Origin: JAKPQD01 sp029572965
GTDB lineage: Bacteria > Bacteroidota > Bacteroidia > Bacteroidales > DTGW01
Direction: 5' to 3'
Length of the DNA stretch: 30,838 nucleotides
Assembly (NCBI GenBank): GCA_035374585.1
Contig: DAOSPF010000040.1
Coordinates: 1 to 30,838, forward strand
Made by a program: the position numbers and the translations under genes. Below are positions 1 through 8,009 of the stretch, piece by piece. The notes under the pieces are model-generated. The model did not search any database and was not told where the DNA came from. It worked only from the letters and a program-made list of their open reading frames with translations. Position 1 is the first letter of the stretch, and each line of letters begins with the position of its first letter.

Positions 1-54
1 TAATTTGCTAATTTGCTAATTTGCTAATTTGCTAATTTGCTAATTTGCTAATTA
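1..54 (-). repeat. perfect 8-bp tandem repeat (TAATTTGC)6 plus a variant unit
   Basis: Six uninterrupted copies of TAATTTGC fill positions 1-48, followed by one variant TAATTATC. The array touches the left window edge and probably continues outside. Read on the minus strand it begins with the TAA stop codon of the 52-411 gene and continues as TTAGCAAA units. The same octamer, in degenerate form, starts directly at the stop codons of kdgK (16563) and the SDR gene (14971), so this is one instance of a dispersed intergenic element. No coding potential is apparent. Confidence 0.9.
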
Positions 55-411
55 TCTTTTAATTACTGCATTAATTTTGCCAAAATTATTACTCCCGGCT
101 TTCACTACAACTGAAAGTGCTTTAGTTTTAGGCTTATTAGGCTGGATAAAACTCAAGGTATCATTGTTCATCACAGCTTTAAGCAGGTAGGTTTTCACTT
201 TAACATTGTAAAAAGCCACATTTCCCTCGCTGTCTGTAAAAGCCGACAAGGTATCTTTGCCACTGCAAAGCAATATTTTAGCTGAAGCTATTGCATACGT
301 AGCATTGGACGACTTGTACATCAGCTTTCCATAAACAACATCAGCATTTTGGGCTGATCCATAACTTATAAATATGAATAACAGTATGATTGAAGTTATA
401 TAATTTTTCAT
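52..411 (-). CDS. small secreted protein of unknown function
   Basis: The 119-residue product starts with a clear signal peptide: charged MKNY, a hydrophobic stretch to about residue 17, then a SYGSAQ cleavage region. The mature part of about 98 residues is rich in beta-prone and polar residues, with a segment around TDSEGNVAFYNV that resembles the turn-strand pattern of carboxypeptidase-regulatory-like or transthyretin-like beta-sandwich domains. That resemblance is by eye and weak. No catalytic motif is visible. It lies 31 bp downstream of the 443-1006 membrane protein on the same strand, so the two are probably cotranscribed. Its stop codon is the first codon of the octamer repeat at the window edge. 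I do not recognise the family; a role outside the cytoplasm is the only supported inference. Confidence 0.6.
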   Translation of the reverse strand: MKNYITSIILLFIFISYGSAQNADVVYGKLMYKSSNATYAIASAKILLCSGKDTLSAFTDSEGNVAFYNVKVKTYLLKAVMNNDTLSFIQPNKPKTKALSVVVKAGSNNFGKINAVIKR

Positions 412-442
412 CTTTCGTAATTTTTAATTATTAATTGAAGAT

Positions 443-1006
443 TTACTGAATTGCAATTAAGGATACCCCTGATTTTAAGGAGAAAGTAAATTTAGCGGAA
501 TCGGCAACAATCATAGCAGTATCGTACAGATATACCGTGCGGGGCAGATAACCCGGATATTCCAGCTTAATAGCAGGGTTACTTTTTTTACTAAACCCAT
601 GACTTGTAGATATATTGTCCATGCGGAAGTCTCCGTTAAAATCGGTAGAAGTGGTTGGCGATGGAGGCTGTATGCTGACTTTAATGCCATCGTTTACATT
701 TTTTCCAACAAGCTTAACATTGCCAACCAGTGTCCAGGTATTTTCAACTACCTGAGGCTGGGGTTGGTCAATAGTTGATGTAGTTTTAAGCAAGTTGTTA
801 ATCATCATATACGAAGCGCCAAGGACAATGATAAAACCTGCTAAAGCCCCACCTGCCTGGTAGTTTTTGTTATTTATTACAGCTGTTGATTGTAAAAACT
901 TAAACAGTACAAAAGCCGCCACCATGCTCAGTACAAATGACAAGGAAAACACGACCAAAACAAACATTTTGGGGTCGGAAGTAACAATAGATAATTGAGG
1001 GTTCAT
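443..1006 (-). CDS. two-TM membrane protein with a C-terminal beta-rich domain, unknown function
   Basis: I place the start at the ATG at 1006 (MNPQLSIV), giving 187 residues. An upstream in-frame ATG at 1072 would add 22 hydrophobic residues (209 aa) and cannot be excluded. From the 1006 start there are two membrane segments: about residues 14-38 (MFVLVVFSLSFVLSMVAA) and about 53-72 (GGALAGFIIVLGASYMMI). These are followed by a domain of about 110 residues that probably lies outside the cytoplasm. That domain contains STDFNGDFRMDNI and a YPGYLPRTVYLYD segment, resembling the carboxypeptidase-regulatory-like pattern in which a small sandwich follows a 'TDxNGxF' turn. It lies 31 bp upstream of the small secreted protein gene, a likely two-gene operon, and is divergent from the GH31 gene. 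No enzyme motif was found and the function is unknown. Confidence 0.55.
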   Translation of the reverse strand: MNPQLSIVTSDPKMFVLVVFSLSFVLSMVAAFVLFKFLQSTAVINNKNYQAGGALAGFIIVLGASYMMINNLLKTTSTIDQPQPQVVENTWTLVGNVKLVGKNVNDGIKVSIQPPSPTTSTDFNGDFRMDNISTSHGFSKKSNPAIKLEYPGYLPRTVYLYDTAMIVADSAKFTFSLKSGVSLIAIQ

Positions 1007-1210
1007 AATCTGATTTATTGGTTTGAACAAATATATCAAAACGCTGAATGAAAACAACAATAGGTCGTGCATAAATTAAAAAATACTGCCATCAAAACAA
1101 ATTATACCCATTCAGGCAACATCCCGAACCTATATTTTTCGTAACTTACCTGTAATTTTACGCTTCACATTTGCATGATCATTATTAATATTCAATAAAA
1201 CCATCTTATA

Positions 1211-4024
1211 ATGAATAGAAAAAGGATAATTCAAGCATTGGCAATGGTTGCGCTTGTTTTGGCCAGTTGCAACGTAAAAAAAGAAGTAAAGAACATCCAG
1301 AATGGAGTTGTTGTAAGCACTTCAGATGTTAACATTAAGGTTCAGTTTTATGCACCCAACATGGCCAGGGTACAAAAATGGCTGCCTGCCGGAAGCGACA
1401 AAAAACTTAGCCTTGTGATAGTGATGGATTCTATACCATCTGTTACGGTAAAAGTTACAGAAGAGAAAAACCTGGTAACCCTTGAATCTGAAAGCCTGAA
1501 AATTACTATTAACGCCAAAGACGGTGCAGTTGCATTTCTTGATTTGAACAACACTCCTTTTGTAAAAGAAGCTGATTATTCTTTTAAACCAGTGGTTTAT
1601 TCAGACGATTCGGCCTATACCGTAGAACAAAAATTTGAACTCACCGCTGATGAAGGCATTTACGGACTTGGCCAACACCAATCAGGCTATATGAACTATC
1701 GTGGCAAAAAAGTATTGCTTTCTCAAGCAAACACAGAGGCTGTAACCCCTGTATTTGTTTCTACCAGGAACTATGGTATTTTGTGGGACAACTATTCGCT
1801 TACCGAATACCGCGACAATGGCAAGGCCGAAGCTTCTATGTGGTCTGAAGTATCTGACAACATTGACTATTACTTTATTGCAGGAAACAGCCTTGACAAT
1901 GTAATTGCCGGATACCGCAACCTTACCGGAGTTGCCCCAATGTATGGCAAGTGGGCATACGGCTACTGGCAAAGTAAAGAACACTATGATAACCAAAATG
2001 AGATAACTACTGTTGTTAATAAATACCGTGAACTGAAATACCCTATTGACAACATCATTCAAGACTGGGACTACTGGAATGGCACTCAAAACTGGGGAAG
2101 CATGCAGTTTGACAAAACCTTGTTCCCCGAACCAGAAAAAATGGTGAAAGATTTTCATGCTAAAAACTTCCACATGATGATTTCTATTTGGCCTGCCATG
2201 GGCTCCAATACCGAGGTATATAAAGACATGCTCGCTAAAGGCTTTTTGTATTCGCCAGTTGGATGGGCAGGATTCAAATACTATGATGCATACAACCCTG
2301 ATGCCAACAAGCTTTACTGGGAATATCTGAAAAAAGGCCTTGTATCTAAAGGTATTGACGCATGGTGGATGGACTCGACCGAGCCAGATGTGGTAAATGC
2401 ATTGACCAAAGAAGCAGAAAACTATGAAATGAAAAAGATGGGCAAGTGTTACCTTGGGACTTTTGCCCGCTATCTCAATCCTTACTCTTTGGCCATGACC
2501 GAAAATATTTATAAAAACTGGCGTAAAGATGTACCCGGCAAAAGAGCTTACATTCTCACCCGCTCTACCTTTGCAGGACAACAACGTAATGCAGCAACCA
2601 CCTGGAGTGGAGATATTGGAGCTAACTGGCAGGTTTATCGCAACCAGATTTCAGCAGGTATCAACCACAGTATGTCAGGTATTCCGTACTGGACATTTGA
2701 TATAGGCGCATTTGTATTAGGTGCTTACGAAGGCGTATTTAATACTGGTGGTAAAAACCCAGCTTACCAAGAACTTTACACACGTATGTTCCAATTAGGC
2801 GCTTTTTGTCCTATATTCCGTTCGCACGGTTCTGAAACTCCTCGCGAAATATGGGAAATGGGGGACTTTACCCCTACTCTTCTTAAATATGATAATCTTC
2901 GCTATCGCTTGCTCCCATATATTTACTCTTTGGCCTGGAAAGTGACCAATGAAGGTTATACCATCATGCGTGGTTTGCCTATGGACTTTAGCACCGACAA
3001 AAACACCTATAATATTGACGACCAGTTTATGTTTGGCCCGTCAATCCTTGTTTCACCTGTAACAGACTATATGTATCATTGTCCTCCTCAGGCCAGCATT
3101 AAAGTTGGTGAAGAATTTTTCAAAACCAAAGATGGAAAGCCGGGTTTACAAGCAAGCTATTACAAAGACAACAAATATAAAACGCTGGGCAAACAACAGG
3201 TTGATAAAAATATAGATATTTTCTGGTACACAGGCCGTCCTGATTATGTAACCGATTCGATGTATGCTATTCGTTGGGAAGGCAAGCTAATTCCTAAAGA
3301 AAGCGGCAAATTCCAGTTCCACATGAAATGTTTTGACGCAAAACGTATCATTCTGGATGGCAAACAACTGCCAATCGTTTATACCAGCACCGAACAATAT
3401 ACTGATACTTTGCATCTACAAGCAGGCAAAGAATACAGTATTGTAGTAGAAACAGAAAACACATCAACCGGGGCTGCCCGTATGCAACTATTCTGGAAAA
3501 CCCCGTCTATATTTGCTGCCGAAAAAGCAAAAGTTGACCGCGAGAAAAAACGTACGCTTTACCTACCCCAGGCTAAAGGCTGGGTAAACTTCTGGACTGG
3601 CGAAACTGCCAATGGAGGCCAAAAGATTACTACCGATGCCCCTATCGACATCATGCCTTTGTTTGTCAAAGCCGGTTCTATCGTCCCAATGGGCCCGTTT
3701 GTGCAGTATGCCACTGAAAAACCTGCTGACCCGATTGAACTACGCATTTACAAAGGCGACAACGGAAGCTTTGTATTGTATGAAGACGAAAACGATAACT
3801 ACAATTACGAAAAAGGCATTTATTCGACCATTCGTTTCGACTGGGATGATGCTTCAAAAACCCTTACCATAGGCAAAAGACAAGGTGTGTTCCCCGGAAT
3901 GCTCAAACATCGCACATTTGAGATAGTACTTGTTTCTGAGAAACATGGCACTGGCCTCGATATCGAAACCAAACCTGACAAGGTAATAAAATATAGTGGA
4001 GAAGAGCTGAAAGTGAAATTGTAA
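1211..4024 (+). CDS. GH31 family glycosidase lipoprotein (alpha-xylosidase/alpha-glucosidase type) with inserted PA14 domain
   Basis: The 937-residue product has a lipoprotein signal with lipobox LASC (Cys20), so it is probably anchored in a membrane facing the periplasm or cell surface. An N-terminal beta domain is followed by the GH31 barrel, with the nucleophile motif WWMDSTEPD (Asp388) and the acid/base region TWSGDIGANW (Asp468). The strand ending in SPVT (about residue 615-618) and the YLPQAKGWVNFWTGE segment (about 780-796) belong to the proximal C-terminal beta domain. Between them sits a PA14-like module of about 120 residues (about 645-763: GLQASYY, IRWEGKLIP, LQLFWKTP-like ending). 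Family members with PA14 are often alpha-xylosidases acting on xyloglucan oligosaccharides, but substrate cannot be read from the sequence alone. The gene stands alone on its strand; the nearby glucuronate regulon suggests plant polysaccharide use (inference). A strong terminator lies about 240 bp downstream. Confidence 0.9.
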   Translation: MNRKRIIQALAMVALVLASCNVKKEVKNIQNGVVVSTSDVNIKVQFYAPNMARVQKWLPAGSDKKLSLVIVMDSIPSVTVKVTEEKNLVTLESESLKITINAKDGAVAFLDLNNTPFVKEADYSFKPVVYSDDSAYTVEQKFELTADEGIYGLGQHQSGYMNYRGKKVLLSQANTEAVTPVFVSTRNYGILWDNYSLTEYRDNGKAEASMWSEVSDNIDYYFIAGNSLDNVIAGYRNLTGVAPMYGKWAYGYWQSKEHYDNQNEITTVVNKYRELKYPIDNIIQDWDYWNGTQNWGSMQFDKTLFPEPEKMVKDFHAKNFHMMISIWPAMGSNTEVYKDMLAKGFLYSPVGWAGFKYYDAYNPDANKLYWEYLKKGLVSKGIDAWWMDSTEPDVVNALTKEAENYEMKKMGKCYLGTFARYLNPYSLAMTENIYKNWRKDVPGKRAYILTRSTFAGQQRNAATTWSGDIGANWQVYRNQISAGINHSMSGIPYWTFDIGAFVLGAYEGVFNTGGKNPAYQELYTRMFQLGAFCPIFRSHGSETPREIWEMGDFTPTLLKYDNLRYRLLPYIYSLAWKVTNEGYTIMRGLPMDFSTDKNTYNIDDQFMFGPSILVSPVTDYMYHCPPQASIKVGEEFFKTKDGKPGLQASYYKDNKYKTLGKQQVDKNIDIFWYTGRPDYVTDSMYAIRWEGKLIPKESGKFQFHMKCFDAKRIILDGKQLPIVYTSTEQYTDTLHLQAGKEYSIVVETENTSTGAARMQLFWKTPSIFAAEKAKVDREKKRTLYLPQAKGWVNFWTGETANGGQKITTDAPIDIMPLFVKAGSIVPMGPFVQYATEKPADPIELRIYKGDNGSFVLYEDENDNYNYEKGIYSTIRFDWDDASKTLTIGKRQGVFPGMLKHRTFEIVLVSEKHGTGLDIETKPDKVIKYSGEELKVKL

Positions 4025-4054
4025 ACAAACAGGCTTTATTCTGAGCAACATAGT

Positions 4055-4192
4055 TGCGACATCTTTGTAGAGAAAAGCAATACACAGAAACATTAAGGAG
4101 CGTAGCACCGAAATAATATTTCGCCACTACGTGGCTTAATAATTGAGAAAACATTTTTCTACAAATATTTCGCCGCTCTGCGGCTAATAGAA
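4055..4192. repeat. intergenic repeat with paired hairpins (ATATTTCGCC type)
   Basis: This is the main content of the 437-bp gene-free stretch 4025-4461, apart from the two terminators. Two direct copies of a hairpin unit are visible: ATATTTCG followed by GCCAC-TAC-GTGGC at 4116-4135, and ATATTTCG followed by GCCGC-TCT-GCGGC at 4165-4184. The second stem position changes A:T to G:C in both arms, a compensatory change. An inverted counterpart GGAGC-GTA-GCACC then GAAAT lies at 4097-4113, so CGAAATA-A-TATTTCG (4109-4123) forms a palindromic centre. TTTGTAGAGAAAA near 4063 is an imperfect inverse of TTTTTCTACAAA near 4154. The structure resembles REP/BIME-like elements; it has no coding potential. 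Confidence 0.7.
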
Positions 4193-4260
4193 AGACATTG
4201 CAAATCTGCCAAAGTAAAACTAACCAGTCGGCATAAAATTGTAATCAAACATGTTCAATA

Positions 4261-4297
4261 AAAAAGGAGTACAGCGAAAATACTGTACTCCTTTTTT
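4261..4297 (+). terminator. rho-independent terminator, probably bidirectional
   Basis: A perfect 14-bp stem (AAAAAGGAGTACAG / CTGTACTCCTTTTT) with an 8-base loop is followed by a T-run on the plus strand. Its complement also ends in T-rich sequence on the minus strand. It is the first strong terminator downstream of the GH31 gene, about 240 bp after the stop, and could also stop readthrough from the minus-strand ahcY operon. Confidence 0.85.
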
Positions 4298-4413
4298 ATA
4301 ATCCCCAATTAATCATTAGGAGGCTTTTAAAGCTGAACGATATGATTAATTCTGTAAATTTGACCCTAACTTATTCTTCTTCAAAACTTTACCAATATTC
4401 AGTTTTTACATAA

Positions 4414-4442
4414 AAAAAGCCAGTCGAAATAACTGGCTTTTT
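4414..4442 (-). terminator. rho-independent terminator of the ahcY operon
   Basis: The stem AAAAAGCCAGT / ACTGGCTTTTT has a 7-base loop and lies 20 bp downstream of the ahcY stop codon. Read on the minus strand the stem ends in a run of T. The plus-strand T-run means it may also work in the other direction. Confidence 0.85.
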
Positions 4443-4461
4443 AAATATATCAAAAAATATC

Positions 4462-5868
4462 TTAATATCGGTAATGTTCTGGCTTATAAGGGCCATCAAC
4501 AGGGACACCAATATAATCAGCCTGAGCTTGCGTAAGTTTGGTAAGTTTAACACCCAATTGGCCTAAATGCAAACGGGCCACTTCTTCGTCCAGCTTCTTA
4601 GGCAAACGATACACACCTATTTCATACTTATTTGCCCACAAATCAAGTTGGGCAAGTGTTTGGTTTGAGAATGAATTACTCATCACAAAAGAAGGGTGAC
4701 CTGTAGCACAGCCAAGGTTTACCAAACGCCCTTCGGCCAAAAGAAAAATAGAATGACCTTCAGGAAAGGTATATTTGTCCACCTGAGGTTTGATATTGGT
4801 ATGCTTAATCCCTGGCATGTTAACCAGTTTGTCCACCTGTATTTCGTTATCAAAGTGACCTATATTGCAAACAATAGCCTGGTCTTTCATCTTTTTCATG
4901 TGCTCAAGGGTAATAACATCACAGTTCCCGGTTGCAGTAACATAAATATTCCCCTCAGCCAAAGCTTCTTCTATAGTAGATACTTCAAAACCTTCCATTA
5001 CAGCCTGCAAAGCATTGATTGGGTCAATCTCGGTAACAATCACACGGGCTCCGTATGACCTCATAGAGCGGGCACAACCTTTCCCTACATCACCAAAACC
5101 AAGGACAACAACCACTTTACCGGCAATCATCACGTCTGTGGCACGTTTGATACCATCGGCCAATGATTCGTGGCAACCATAAAGGTTATCGAATTTTGAT
5201 TTTGTTACCGAGTCATTTACATTGATAGCCGGGAATAACAATTCGCCTTTTTCTAACATTTGGTATAAACGGTGTACCCCCGTAGTTGTTTCTTCCGAAA
5301 CGCCTTTAAAATCGCTTACAATACGATGAAAACGGGTTTTATCCTCAGCCAACGATTTTTTCAATTGCTCAAGGATAATTCTTTCTTCATTGTTTGATGT
5401 TTTTCTGTCCAAAACAGAAGCATCATTTTCAGCTTTGAAGCCCCAATGTACAAACAAAGTAGCATCACCACCATCGTCAACAATAAGATTAGGCCCTAAT
5501 CCATTTTCGAAGCGCAAGGCCATATCGGTACACCACCAATATTCTTCAAGAGTTTCGCCTTTCCAGGCAAATACCGGAATTCCGGCAGCAGCAATAGCAG
5601 CAGCAGCATGATCTTGTGTAGAAAATATATTGCAGCTTACCCAACGTACTTCAGCCCCAAGGTAAACCAATGTTTCGATAAGCACGGCTGTTTGCACTGT
5701 CATATGTAACGAACCCATAATGCGGGCGCCTTTCAAAGGTTTTGATGAAGCATATTTCTGACGGATGGCCATCAATCCGGGCATTTCCTTTTCAGCAATC
5801 TCAATTTCTTTACGTCCAAAATCAGCTAAACTGATGTCTTTTACTTTGTATTTCAAAGTATTGCTCAT
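4462..5868 (-). CDS. ahcY: adenosylhomocysteinase (S-adenosyl-L-homocysteine hydrolase)
   Basis: This cytosolic, NAD-dependent enzyme reversibly splits S-adenosylhomocysteine into adenosine and homocysteine, removing the inhibitory product of methyl transfer reactions. The 468 residues match the long bacterial form. Visible hallmarks are SLHMTVQTA with His55, the NAD-binding Rossmann motif GFGDVGKGCARSMRSYGA, and the C-terminal tail GPYKPEHYRY. In the known family the Lys and Tyr of that tail reach the NAD of the neighbouring subunit in the tetramer. The gene overlaps the end of ribF by four bases (ATGA arrangement), indicating translational coupling. It is the last gene of the minus-strand group, with a terminator just after it. 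Nothing about the protein looks unusual. Confidence 0.97.
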   Translation of the reverse strand: MSNTLKYKVKDISLADFGRKEIEIAEKEMPGLMAIRQKYASSKPLKGARIMGSLHMTVQTAVLIETLVYLGAEVRWVSCNIFSTQDHAAAAIAAAGIPVFAWKGETLEEYWWCTDMALRFENGLGPNLIVDDGGDATLFVHWGFKAENDASVLDRKTSNNEERIILEQLKKSLAEDKTRFHRIVSDFKGVSEETTTGVHRLYQMLEKGELLFPAINVNDSVTKSKFDNLYGCHESLADGIKRATDVMIAGKVVVVLGFGDVGKGCARSMRSYGARVIVTEIDPINALQAVMEGFEVSTIEEALAEGNIYVTATGNCDVITLEHMKKMKDQAIVCNIGHFDNEIQVDKLVNMPGIKHTNIKPQVDKYTFPEGHSIFLLAEGRLVNLGCATGHPSFVMSNSFSNQTLAQLDLWANKYEIGVYRLPKKLDEEVARLHLGQLGVKLTKLTQAQADYIGVPVDGPYKPEHYRY

Positions 5869-6803
5869 GATATGTGTTTTAAAATATTTATACTATCTGT
5901 TCTATCTTTTTCCAACTGCCCGCGCAAATCGTCAATAGAGGCAAATTTGCGTTCGTCACGCAAACGGGCTACAAAGGTAACTGTAATTATTGTATCATAC
6001 AAATCATTATTAAAGTCAAACAAATGGGCTTCAATGGTTTTATGCAGGCTGTTATGGTCAACCGTAGGCCTGAAACCAATGTTTAACATTCCATTGAATA
6101 TCCCATAGCCAGTTTTTACTTTTACTGCATATACTCCAACTCTTGGAAGCATTTTAAATTCATCGGTAACAATGTTGGCTGTTGGGAAAGAGAGTGTCCT
6201 TCCAAGCTTTTGGCCTTCAACAACCTTCCCCGTAATAAAATAATTATACCCCAGCAAATGGTTGGCTTTTTCAATCTCTCCAAGTTCAAGGTACAATCTT
6301 ATGTCTGTTGAGCTCACCGAATCACGTCCATCAAACAAAGGGGCCGGGTGAAGCAGCTCAAATCCATATTTCAAAGAAGCCTGACGAACAACTTCGTAAT
6401 TACCTTCTTTGTTATTTCCAAAATGGTTATCAAAACCTAAAAGTAAGCTTTGAACGCCTATTTTTTCAACCAAAACTTTTTCAATAAACTCATTGGCTTT
6501 CAATGCAGCAAATCCCTTATCAAAAGGAACAAGCACGAGGTGATCAACCCCACTACTTTCCAAGAGTTCTATTTTTTCGTCCAAAGTAGAAAGAAGCTTT
6601 ATTTCTTTGCCGGGATAAAGCACCATACGCGGATGAGGCCATAATGTAATGATAACAGTTTGTCCTGCATTCAATACCGCTTGTCTTTGCATTTGATCAA
6701 TAATGTATCGGTGCCCTTTATGAACTCCATCAAAAATACCAACGGTAATAACTGGACGTATAAATTTTGATTTGTCTAAATCAGAAAAATAATGTGTTGT
6801 CAA
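5865..6803 (-). CDS. ribF: bifunctional riboflavin kinase / FAD synthetase, probable TTG start
   Basis: RibF phosphorylates riboflavin to FMN and adenylylates FMN to FAD. The N-terminal nucleotidyltransferase domain shows VGIFDGVHKGHRYIID, containing the HxGH signature. The C-terminal flavokinase domain shows GQKLGRTLSFPTANI, the PTAN motif. I chose the TTG codon at 6803 as start: it gives 312 residues, the usual family length, with VDTLTTHYFSDL aligning with the normal N-terminus, and it is preceded eight bases upstream by GGGAGG. The only in-frame ATG (6905) would add 34 atypical residues and overlap the upstream gene by 53 bases. The gene lies 49 bp after the YD-repeat gene and overlaps ahcY by 4 bp. 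Confidence 0.92.
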   Translation of the reverse strand: MTTHYFSDLDKSKFIRPVITVGIFDGVHKGHRYIIDQMQRQAVLNAGQTVIITLWPHPRMVLYPGKEIKLLSTLDEKIELLESSGVDHLVLVPFDKGFAALKANEFIEKVLVEKIGVQSLLLGFDNHFGNNKEGNYEVVRQASLKYGFELLHPAPLFDGRDSVSSTDIRLYLELGEIEKANHLLGYNYFITGKVVEGQKLGRTLSFPTANIVTDEFKMLPRVGVYAVKVKTGYGIFNGMLNIGFRPTVDHNSLHKTIEAHLFDFNNDLYDTIITVTFVARLRDERKFASIDDLRGQLEKDRTDSINILKHIS

Positions 6804-6817
6804 TGTGTCAACCTCCC
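6803..6817 (-). promoter_or_regulatory. ribF: strong Shine-Dalgarno preceding a TTG start (ribF)
   Basis: Read on the minus strand the sequence is GGGAGG, then eight bases, then TTG. A near-consensus ribosome binding site at proper spacing stands out here because almost no other gene in this window has one. It decides the ribF start. Confidence 0.6.
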
Positions 6818-6852
6818 AAGCAATCTTTCTTATTGAAGGATTGAATACAATT

Positions 6853-7818
6853 TTAATAATTTTGGTATATAATAACAGTAAGGACTTGCTTGTTAAATTT
6901 TGCAAAATAACTGTCTATAGTCTTGCAAAGGTTGTTCTTATCATAAGTATAAACGCTTTTCGAGAAATCTTTTTTAGCATCTTCGCGGGTTTGCTCTTCT
7001 GATACATTCCCGGCAGCATCGTAAGTATATTTTGCAACCAGAAACTTTATGCCGTCCCCGCCTTCTTTATACACTTCACTCAGCAGCCCTCCTTTGTAAA
7101 CATAAGAAATCTTGTAAATAAGTTTCCCTTTCAGGTATTTTGTCTCAGATAACATGTTGTCCTTACTGTCATAGGTATATTCCAAACGTTGGCTCTCAGT
7201 ATTGTCTGGCATTACAGTTGATTCTTGCAAAACTTTGTCATTGCTGTTGAACAAATATTTTTGAGTATATTTTAGCGATCCGTATCCATCAAGGATTTTC
7301 AAATCCGAACTGTTAGAGTTGTTAGTAAATACACGTTTTTCATCAAGGCGTTTTTTTATAAAAAAATTTACTTCAGCCAATTTACCATATTTGTTATAAT
7401 TATAAACATTTTTGAAACTATCTATCCCGTTGTATCCATACTCCAAAGTTTTATTGCCTTTTGAGTCAAACCTGACATCCTGGATAAAGACAGTTTTTAT
7501 CCGGCCATCAATATCTGCCTGTTTAGTTTGAAAAACCCTGTTGCCTTTTGAATCGTATTTGCTTGTAGAAATACTAAGAACAAGCCCATTCTCACGGTAA
7601 TAGGTCTGCAATACCCGCTGCCCATTTGTATCAAAGCTGTCAACACGGGTTTTAACCCCATCAGTCTCAGGTTTCCCGTTTACATAGTCATATTCATAAA
7701 AAGTAACAGTACGGATTTTATTTTTCTTAATAATATCTTTGTTCCATAAACTGTCTTGCTGGCCATAGAGGTTAAATCCAAGAGCAATAACTAAAAACAG
7801 CAAAATTTTGCGCTCCAT
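6853..7818 (-). CDS. secreted YD-repeat-like protein, unknown function
   Basis: The 321-residue product has a signal peptide (MERKILLFLVIALGFNLYGQQ). The rest is built from repeated short strands with the pattern Y-D/N-x-x-G/N (YDSKGNRVFQT, YNKYGKLAEV, YTYDSKDNMLSETKY, YTYDAAGNVSEEQT, YTYDKNNLCKT). These are typical of YD/RHS-like beta-strand repeats, which bind carbohydrate or form shells in larger proteins. Only a short set of repeats is present. There is no RHS core signature and no toxin-like C-terminus, so this is a stand-alone exported repeat protein rather than a polymorphic toxin. It is the first gene of the likely ribF-ahcY transcript, 49 bp upstream of the ribF start. No direct functional link to those two enzymes is evident. 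Confidence 0.75.
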   Translation of the reverse strand: MERKILLFLVIALGFNLYGQQDSLWNKDIIKKNKIRTVTFYEYDYVNGKPETDGVKTRVDSFDTNGQRVLQTYYRENGLVLSISTSKYDSKGNRVFQTKQADIDGRIKTVFIQDVRFDSKGNKTLEYGYNGIDSFKNVYNYNKYGKLAEVNFFIKKRLDEKRVFTNNSNSSDLKILDGYGSLKYTQKYLFNSNDKVLQESTVMPDNTESQRLEYTYDSKDNMLSETKYLKGKLIYKISYVYKGGLLSEVYKEGGDGIKFLVAKYTYDAAGNVSEEQTREDAKKDFSKSVYTYDKNNLCKTIDSYFAKFNKQVLTVIIYQNY

Positions 7819-7852
7819 ATTGTTTAGTATAGTTTCTTTTTTTGAAGATCAA

Positions 7853-7860
7853 CAAAATTA
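7853..7860 (-). promoter_or_regulatory. candidate -7 element for the YD-repeat gene
   Basis: On the minus strand the motif reads TAATTTTG, an exact match to the Bacteroidota TAnnTTTG -7 consensus, 34 bases upstream of the ATG at 7818. A matching TTG at about -33 is not evident, so the call is tentative. Confidence 0.35.
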
Positions 7861-8009
7861 ATAGAGTTTTTGTAATATAAAAAATTATCTTTTCATTTGA
7901 CAAAGGCAGAATTTATGGGGTAGAATGCTTGTTTTGTTAAGAAAAAGAGAATAACTTGCAGTGAATTGTTTAAACAAAAAAACTTTTGATAAACATATCC
8001 GGTAAAAAC

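Noticed and set aside
1..54. CRISPR array at the window start
   Set aside because: The unit is 8 bp with no spacers; it is a simple tandem repeat.
1682..2584. 300-codon open frame antisense to the GH31 gene
   Set aside because: It lies fully inside a gene with clear catalytic motifs, and its translation has no domain pattern; a frame shadow.
6853..7818. RHS/polymorphic toxin
   Set aside because: YD-like repeats are present but the protein is short and lacks the RHS core motif, a toxin tip or an immunity gene.
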